From NCBI GenBank assembly GCA_040752295.1, contig JBFMFE010000282.1, positions 1 through 32,398 on the forward strand: a stretch of 32,398 bases of DNA, in the 5' to 3' direction. Of the stretch, positions 27,346 to 32,398 are shown piece after piece; within the stretch, counting starts at the first letter, position 1, and each line of letters starts with the position of its first letter. The notes below the pieces were generated by a model, which was given only the letters and a program-made list of their open reading frames with translations, made no database searches and was not told the origin of the DNA. The position numbers were made by a program, and so were the translations under genes. Origin of the DNA: JBFMFE01 sp040752295 (GTDB lineage: Bacteria; UBP15; UBA6099; JBFMBQ01).

Positions 27346-27364
27346 CCGCAGGGCGCGCCCGCGG
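27346..27364 (-). other. rpoB-rpoC intergenic hairpin
   Basis: Just after the rpoB stop, CCGCGGG and CCTGCGG can form a 7-bp stem (one G-T) around the loop CGCGC. No T-run follows. Together with the rpoC start hairpin it fills most of the 44-base gap. It might be an RNase cleavage or pausing site, but GC-rich sequence forms such stems easily. Confidence 0.45.
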
Positions 27365-27366
27365 GT

Positions 27367-30300
27367 TTACACGGTGTAGGACGGCGCCTGAATCCCGAGC
27401 TCGTCGAGGAGGATGGAGCCGACGGATTCGTCTCCGGCGGTCTGTGTGATACGTCTGCCGGCGCCGCTGAGGAGCGTGATGTTGAGGGCGAGCGCCTGGA
27501 GTTCCTTGACGAGGACGTTGAAGGATTCCGGGATGCCCGGCTTGGAAATGTTTTCTCCTTTCACTATGGCTTCGTAGGTTTTGACCCTGCCGGTGATGTC
27601 GTCGGACTTGATGGTGAGGAGTTCCTGGAGGGTGACGGCTGCGCCGTAGGCTTCGAGGGCCCAGACCTCCATTTCGCCGAAGCGCTGTCCTCCGAACTGC
27701 GCCTTGCCGCCGAGGGGCTGCTGGGTGACGAGCGCGTACGAGCCGGTGGACCTGGCGTGCATTTTGTCCTCGACCATGTGGTTGAGTTTGAGCATGTAGA
27801 TGTAACCGACCATGACTTTTTCGTCGAAGGGTTCGCCGGTTTTGCCGTTGTAGAGCGTGACCTTGCCGTCCTCGGGGAGCCTGGCTTTGCGCATCCATTC
27901 GCGGATTTCGTTTTCGTCGGCGCCTTCGAAGGTTGGGGAGTAGAAGACCATGTTGAGTTTATGTGCCGCCCAGCCGAGGTGTGCTTCGAGGATTTGCCCG
28001 ATGTTCATGCGGGAGGGGACGCCGAGGGGGTTGAGTATGATGTCCACGGGTGCGCCGTCGGCGAGGAAGGGCATGTCTTCTTCGGGGACGATTTTGGAGA
28101 TGACGCCCTTGTTGCCGTGGCGTCCGGCGAGTTTGTCGCCGACCATGACCTTTCTGCGCTGGGCGACGAAGACGCGTACGCTTCTGGTTTTGCCGGCGGC
28201 GAAGTCGGCGCCGGACTCGCGCGAGAAGTCGAGTATGGTGGTGACGACGCCCTTGCCGCCGTGTGGGACTTTGAGGGAGGTATTGCGAACGTCGCGGGCT
28301 TTTTCGCCGAAGATGGCGCGCAGGAGCCGTTCTTCGGCGGTCGGTTCGGTCTCGCCCTTGGGGATGACCTTGCCGATGAGGATGTCGCCCGCCTTGACGT
28401 GTGTGCCGATTTTGACGATGGCGTTTTCGTCGAGGTTGGCGAGGACTTCCTCGTTCACGTTGGGGATGTCGCGTGTGATCTCCTCGGGTCCCAGTTTCGT
28501 TTCCCTGGCTTCGCAGTCGTACTTTTCGACGAAGATGGAGGTGAAGAAGTCGCGTTTCAGGAGTCTCTCGCTGATGATGACGGCGTCTTCGTAGTTGTAC
28601 CCTTCCCAGGGCATGAAGGCGACGAGGAGGTTGCGTCCGAGGGCGAGGCAGCCGTTTCTGGTGTTGGGTCCGTCCGCGATGGGTTCGCCGGTTTCGACCC
28701 TTGCGCCGAGGCGCACGAGTGGGGTGAAGTTGATGCACGTGCTCTGGTTGGATCTTTCGAATTTGATCAGTTCGCAGACGTCTTCCTGGCGTTTTCCGTC
28801 GGGTTTGATCCTGATCGTTTCGGCGTCCACGAAGGTGACGACGCCGGGGTTTGCGGCGGTTATGATGGAGCCGGCGTCGAGGGCGACCTTGTGTTCGAGT
28901 CCGGTTCCGACGAGCGGTGCTTCGGAGAGGACGAGGGGGACCGCCTGTCTCTGCATGTTGGAGCCCATGAGGGCGCGGTTGGCGTCGTCGTGTTCGAGGA
29001 AGGGAATGAGCGCGGTTGTGACCGAGACGAGTTGTTTGGGGCTGACGTCCATGTAGTGAACCATTTTAGGGTTGACCCTGTCTATCTTGTCCCTGTGTCT
29101 GATGGCGACGAGGTCGCGGATGAACCTGCCGGTTTTGTCAATGGGGGCGTTCGCCTGCGCGATGTGGTAGCGGTCTTCCTGAGCGGCGTTGAGGTAGACG
29201 ACGTCGTCGGTGACGCGTCCGTTTTTGACGACTCTGTAGGGTGTGAGGAGGAAGCCGAACCTGTCCACTTTGGCGTAGGTTGCGAGCGAGCCGATGAGGC
29301 CGATGTTGGGACCTTCGGGTGATTCGATGGGGCAGATGCGTCCGTAGTGGGAGTGGTGGACGTCGCGGACTTCGAAGCCGGCGCGTTCGCGTGTAAGCCC
29401 GCCGGGTCCCATCGCGCTGAGTTTTCTCTTGTGTGTGAGTGCGGCGAGGGGGTTGGTCTGGTCCATGAACTGGGAGAGCGGGCTGCTTCCGAAGAACTCG
29501 TTTATGGCGGCGATGAGGGGGCGGGGATTGATGAGAGACTGGGGGGTGGCGATGACGGAGTCGTACTGTATCATCCTGTCCTTGATGGTTTTTTCCATCA
29601 TGCCGAGCGCGCCGCGCAGGCGGTTGAGGAGCAGTTCTCCCATGCATCTGACGCGGCGGTTGCCGAGGTGGTCAATGTCGTCCTGTATGGGTTCGCCGCC
29701 GAAGGCGTTCTGGAATTCGTCGTAGAATTTCTGTTCGCCGTCCGTGAGGACTTCCTCGAAGTAGCGTTCCTTGGCGATGTCGCTTTTCGCCTTGAGCCTG
29801 AGGGCGAGCATGTAGCGGACGGATTCGAGGAAGTCGCGGCGGGTGAGTGCGAGGCGTTCGGGGTGTATGTCGAGGCACAGTTTTTCGTTGATCTTGTACC
29901 TTCCGACGTCGGAGAGGTCGTATTTGACGGGCTGGAAGAACCTGCCGTCGAGCAGGCGCTCGGCGTGGTCCACGGTGGGGATGTCGCCGGGTCTGAGCTT
30001 CTTGTATATGTCGAGGAGCGCCTGGTCGCGCGTGAGAAGGGTCTCGCGGTTCAGCGTGTTGAGGATGGAGTCCTCCATGAAGAATGGGCGACAGTCCTCG
30101 GTGAGTCTGACCGAGCGGACGCCGGGCTTGAGGAACGACTCGACGTTTTCGGCGGTGATCTTCGTTCCCTTTTTGAGGGGGGGTGCGGCGGCGGGCTGGA
30201 GGTCCTCGGCGAGTGTGAAGCCGAGGAGTTTTTCGCGCGTGGGGTCGGACACCGTGAAATGCTCCTCGAGGAAGATTCTTCTTTCGTTCTTGTCGAACCC

Positions 30301-30909
30301 GAAGCCTATGGCGCGAAGGAAGGTGGTGATGGGAATCTTCCGGGTTTTGTCGATGCGGATGTATGCCTGGCCGCGGACGTCGAATTCGAATTCGACCCAC
30401 GCGCCGCGGTTGGGGATGATCTTTCCAGTGAAGAAGTTGATGCCGACCAGTCCGCGTGGGGAGGAGAAATAGACGCCGGGCGAGCGTATGAGCTGGCTGA
30501 GGACCACGCGTTCGGCGCCGTTGAACACGAAGGTGCCGTGGCGGGTCATCAGCGGGAAATCGCAGAGGTAGACTTCCTGCTCCTTGATTTCGCCCGTTTT
30601 GCGGTTTATGAGGCGCGCCCTGACCTTCATCGCCGATTCGTACGTGCGCTCCATTCTCCTGCACTGTTCGGGAGAGTACTTCGGGTCTTCGAAGCTGAGG
30701 TCGAGGAACTCGAGAACGAAGCCTTCCTCGGTGGTCGAGGCGAGCGATTCCACGGGGGAGATGTCCCTGAACAGTTTGAGGAGTCCTTCGTTTCTGAGCC
30801 ATTCGAAGGACTGTTTCTGGATTTCGACGAGATCGGGGAGAGCGAGAACGGTGGTGAGTTTGGCGAAGTTGTACTCCTCTTTTTTCTGAAGCGTTCTGAG
30901 GCTGTTCAT
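27367..30909 (-). CDS. rpoB: DNA-directed RNA polymerase subunit beta
   Basis: The 1180-residue beta subunit is of the compact type lacking the large E. coli insertions. Visible landmarks are GAERVVLSQLIRSPGVYF (131-148), the rifampicin region (474-500), GLTRERAGFEVRDVHHSHYG, ICPIESPEGPNIGLI, PWEGYNYEDAVIIS, GDKLAGRHGNKGVIS and the C-terminal GGQRFGEMEVWALEAYGAA. In the rifampicin region, positions equivalent to E. coli Q513, D516, H526 and S531 are unchanged, while Q510 is Pro, N518 is Thr and R529 is Lys. GAGGTGAGG precedes the ATG at close spacing. It lies 55 bases after rplL; the spacer holds a GC hairpin without T-run. Confidence 0.98.
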   Translation of the reverse strand: MNSLRTLQKKEEYNFAKLTTVLALPDLVEIQKQSFEWLRNEGLLKLFRDISPVESLASTTEEGFVLEFLDLSFEDPKYSPEQCRRMERTYESAMKVRARLINRKTGEIKEQEVYLCDFPLMTRHGTFVFNGAERVVLSQLIRSPGVYFSSPRGLVGINFFTGKIIPNRGAWVEFEFDVRGQAYIRIDKTRKIPITTFLRAIGFGFDKNERRIFLEEHFTVSDPTREKLLGFTLAEDLQPAAAPPLKKGTKITAENVESFLKPGVRSVRLTEDCRPFFMEDSILNTLNRETLLTRDQALLDIYKKLRPGDIPTVDHAERLLDGRFFQPVKYDLSDVGRYKINEKLCLDIHPERLALTRRDFLESVRYMLALRLKAKSDIAKERYFEEVLTDGEQKFYDEFQNAFGGEPIQDDIDHLGNRRVRCMGELLLNRLRGALGMMEKTIKDRMIQYDSVIATPQSLINPRPLIAAINEFFGSSPLSQFMDQTNPLAALTHKRKLSAMGPGGLTRERAGFEVRDVHHSHYGRICPIESPEGPNIGLIGSLATYAKVDRFGFLLTPYRVVKNGRVTDDVVYLNAAQEDRYHIAQANAPIDKTGRFIRDLVAIRHRDKIDRVNPKMVHYMDVSPKQLVSVTTALIPFLEHDDANRALMGSNMQRQAVPLVLSEAPLVGTGLEHKVALDAGSIITAANPGVVTFVDAETIRIKPDGKRQEDVCELIKFERSNQSTCINFTPLVRLGARVETGEPIADGPNTRNGCLALGRNLLVAFMPWEGYNYEDAVIISERLLKRDFFTSIFVEKYDCEARETKLGPEEITRDIPNVNEEVLANLDENAIVKIGTHVKAGDILIGKVIPKGETEPTAEERLLRAIFGEKARDVRNTSLKVPHGGKGVVTTILDFSRESGADFAAGKTRSVRVFVAQRRKVMVGDKLAGRHGNKGVISKIVPEEDMPFLADGAPVDIILNPLGVPSRMNIGQILEAHLGWAAHKLNMVFYSPTFEGADENEIREWMRKARLPEDGKVTLYNGKTGEPFDEKVMVGYIYMLKLNHMVEDKMHARSTGSYALVTQQPLGGKAQFGGQRFGEMEVWALEAYGAAVTLQELLTIKSDDITGRVKTYEAIVKGENISKPGIPESFNVLVKELQALALNITLLSGAGRRITQTAGDESVGSILLDELGIQAPSYTV

Positions 30910-30937
30910 TACCTCACCTCGGTCGTGAACTTTGCCG

Positions 30938-30951
30938 CGCCGCGGGCGGCG
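30938..30951 (-). other. rplL-rpoB intergenic hairpin
   Basis: In the 55-base spacer, CGCCG and CGGCG form a 5-bp all-GC stem with the 4-base loop CCCG. In E. coli an attenuator lies between rplL and rpoB, which lowers rpoBC expression relative to the r-proteins. This stem has no T-run, so calling it an attenuator would go beyond the evidence. Confidence 0.35.
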
Positions 30952-30964
30952 TCCGGTCCGGGCG

Positions 30965-31333
30965 TCACTTCAGTTCGACGGCGGCGCCCGCTTCTTCGAG
31001 CAGGGCTTTGATCTTCTGCGCCTCTTCCCTGGAGACGCCCGATTTGAGCGTGGAGGGCGCCGAGTCCACAAGGTCCTTGGCTTCCTTGAGTCCGAGGTCG
31101 GTCACCTGGCGGACGACCTTGATGACGGGGATTTTCTTGTCGCCGACGGAGGTGATGACGACGTCGAACTCCGTTTTTTCCTCTTCCGCCGCGGCTGCCG
31201 GCGCGGCGCCGGCTGCGGCGGGCATCGCCGCCATGGGCGTCACGCCGAACTCGTCCTGAAGTTTCCGGGCGAGTTCGTTGATCTCCATCATGGTCGCGCC
31301 CTTGATGGCTTCCACGATTTCATCCACTTTCAT
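30965..31333 (-). CDS. rplL: 50S ribosomal protein L7/L12
   Basis: This 122-residue stalk protein has an N-terminal dimerisation helix pair (VDEIVEAIKGATMMEINELA), an Ala-rich flexible hinge (about 33-50) and the C-terminal domain with KTEFDVVITSVGDKKIPVIK and VRQVTDLGLKEAKDLVDSAP, which recruits EF-Tu, EF-G and IF-2. AGAGGTGA is at close spacing to the ATG, a strong site that suits the multiple copies of L12 per ribosome. It is separated from rplJ by 63 bases of A-rich leader. Confidence 0.98.
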   Translation of the reverse strand: MKVDEIVEAIKGATMMEINELARKLQDEFGVTPMAAMPAAAGAAPAAAAEEEKTEFDVVITSVGDKKIPVIKVVRQVTDLGLKEAKDLVDSAPSTLKSGVSREEAQKIKALLEEAGAAVELK

Positions 31334-31396
31334 TCTCTTTCACCTCTTTCATGCTTTTGAACTCGTTTTCGTTTCGTCATGGTCCGTGGGGCGGCG

Positions 31397-31930
31397 TCAG
31401 GCGTTCCGTTTCTCCGCCGCGGCTTTAAGGGTGAGGATGAGATTGCCAAGCGGCGCGTTGAGGACGTGCGCGAGGCTGTAAACGGGCGCTTTCAGCGTCA
31501 TGATCAGAGCGGCGAGAAGTTCATTCTTCGAGCCGAGCTTCGAGAGGGCGGTCAGTCCGGCGGGTTCAATGACCGTGCCCTCGAAGAATCCCGCTTTTAT
31601 CCTGAGCGGTTCGTTGTCCTTTGCGAAATCGAGGAGCGTTTTCGAGACGGCTATGGGGTCGCCTTTGGCGAACACCATCGCCGTGTGTCCGTCAACGTAC
31701 GGCATGAGCGCGTCGAACCGTCCGGCGCCCTGCTCGGCGAGGGCGCGGCGTATGAGCGAGTTCTTGCCCACCTTCAGGCGGCAGCCTTCCTGCCGCAGCT
31801 GCCGGCGCAGTCCGCTGACCTGCGCGACGGTGAGGCCGATGCAGTCGGCGAGGATCAGCACGTCGTTCCCGGCGAGGCTGGTTTTCAGTTCGCTTACGAT
31901 TTCCTTTTTCTTTTCGAGTGTGACTGCCAC
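31397..31930 (-). CDS. rplJ: 50S ribosomal protein L10
   Basis: L10 anchors the L12 stalk to 23S rRNA. The product has AVTLEKKKEIVSELKTSL, LADCIGLTVAQVSGLRRQLR, LKVGKNSLIRRAL and the C-terminal L12-binding helix (PVYSLAHVLNAPLGNLILTL). A GTG at 31948 overlaps the rplA stop as GTGA but lacks a Shine-Dalgarno sequence. The GTG at 31930 has AAGGGG 9 bases upstream and gives the family start MAVTLEKKKE (177 residues), so it is preferred. Confidence 0.97.
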   Translation of the reverse strand: MAVTLEKKKEIVSELKTSLAGNDVLILADCIGLTVAQVSGLRRQLRQEGCRLKVGKNSLIRRALAEQGAGRFDALMPYVDGHTAMVFAKGDPIAVSKTLLDFAKDNEPLRIKAGFFEGTVIEPAGLTALSKLGSKNELLAALIMTLKAPVYSLAHVLNAPLGNLILTLKAAAEKRNA

Positions 31931-31944
31931 GGCGTTCAGCCCCT

Positions 31945-32398
31945 TCACTTTACGAGTGCGGCGGTGTTGATCTTCAGTCCCGGTCCCATGGTCGTGGAGA
32001 CCGCGGCGCTCCTGACGTACTGTCCGCGCGCCGCGGCGGGTTTCACCTTGAGCAGAGTCTGGTAGAGAGCCATGAAGTTTTCGAGGAGTTTTTCCTTTTC
32101 AAAGGAAATCCTGCCGATGGGAACGTGGATGATGCCGTAGTCGTCGTTTCTGTATTCGACCTTGCCCGCCTTGAATTCCTTCACGGTTTCCGCCACGTGG
32201 AAGGTCACTGTGCCGGATTTCGGGTTGGGCATCAGCCCGCGGGGTCCGAGGAGCTTGCCGAGTTTGCCCACGGAGCGCATCATGTCTTTGGTCGCGACGG
32301 CGACATCGAAGTCGAGCCATCCGCCGGCGACCTTTTCCACCAGTTCCTCGCCGCCGACGTGGTCGGCGCCGGCGTCCTCGGCTTCCTTCGCCTTGTCT
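31945..32398 (-). CDS. rplA: 50S ribosomal protein L1, partial (5' end beyond window)
   Basis: The visible 150 C-terminal residues run in frame from the right edge: HVGGEELVEKVAGGWLDFDV, DMMRSVGKLGKLLGPRGLMP, NPKSGTV and KAGKVEYRNDDYGIIHVPIG, ending in INTAALVK. This is the second half of domain II and the end of domain I of L1, the mobile stalk protein that handles deacylated tRNA at the exit site. L1 also represses its own operon in E. coli. The first roughly 80 residues, including the start, lie outside the window. It overlaps or abuts rplJ. Confidence 0.97.
   Translation of the reverse strand, partial: DKAKEAEDAGADHVGGEELVEKVAGGWLDFDVAVATKDMMRSVGKLGKLLGPRGLMPNPKSGTVTFHVAETVKEFKAGKVEYRNDDYGIIHVPIGRISFEKEKLLENFMALYQTLLKVKPAAARGQYVRSAAVSTTMGPGLKINTAALVK

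Noticed and set aside
27323..27898. A 192-residue N-terminal extension of RpoC
   Set aside because: The added sequence is Arg/His/Pro-rich shadow of rpoB; conservation begins at the GTG at 27322, which has a ribosome binding site.
31330..31380. A 16-codon basic frame ending in an ATGA overlap with the rplL start
   Set aside because: It has no ribosome binding site and consists of A-rich leader sequence; chance is the simplest explanation.

Overview
The window is one long, tightly packed, high-GC bacterial gene cluster read entirely from the minus strand. In transcription order (right to left) it joins what E. coli keeps as separate units: the end of the L11/L1-L10-rif block (rplA partial, rplJ, rplL, rpoB, rpoC), the str block (rpsL, rpsG, fusA, tuf), the S10 block (rpsJ to rpsQ), the spc block (rplN to secY), then adk, map, infA, rpmJ and the alpha block (rpsM, rpsK, rpsD, rpoA, rplQ). 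Downstream of rplQ, on the same strand, are two membrane proteins of surface-polysaccharide type: a Wzy/O-antigen-ligase-like protein with a TPR tail, and a GT-C-type glycosyltransferase that runs off the left edge. I see no rRNA, tRNA, mobile element, CRISPR array or convincing plus-strand gene. The largest space between recognised genes is about 111 bases.

The organism is a bacterium: SecY, EF-G/EF-Tu, a bacterial-type RNA polymerase and bacterial r-proteins are all present. GC is high, and many starts are GTG or TTG with good Shine-Dalgarno sequences. The envelope genes hint at a lipopolysaccharide-like or other exported glycan, but I cannot name a phylum from the sequence alone. Lineage traits visible here are: no rpmD (L30); an L4 lacking the usual N-terminal segment; long low-complexity C-terminal tails on S17 and S5; a roughly 215-residue insertion in the beta-prime clamp after the zinc finger, with no E. 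coli-type trigger-loop insertion; and zinc-cysteine forms of S4, S14, L24, L36 and adenylate kinase.

The genes work together as the core gene-expression set: RNA polymerase (rpoB, rpoC, rpoA), ribosomal proteins, translation factors (infA, fusA, tuf), the export channel SecY, N-terminal methionine removal (map) and nucleotide balance (adk). The one strong promoter I can see is in the AT-rich rpoC-rpsL gap (TTGACA, 17 bases, TAAAAT). It is followed by a short leader with two mutually exclusive hairpins, so the str-S10-spc-alpha genes probably have their own transcription start inside the cluster.

This is mostly an ordinary, highly conserved region and I found no obvious new defence or metabolic system. 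The points most worth a second look are: the beta-prime insertion; the hairpin that pairs the rpoC start codon; the rpsL leader; the codon and strand-composition break confined to tuf; a decayed tandem copy of the rplP start region between rpsC and rplP; the S17 tail; the short L4; and the odd map translation start.
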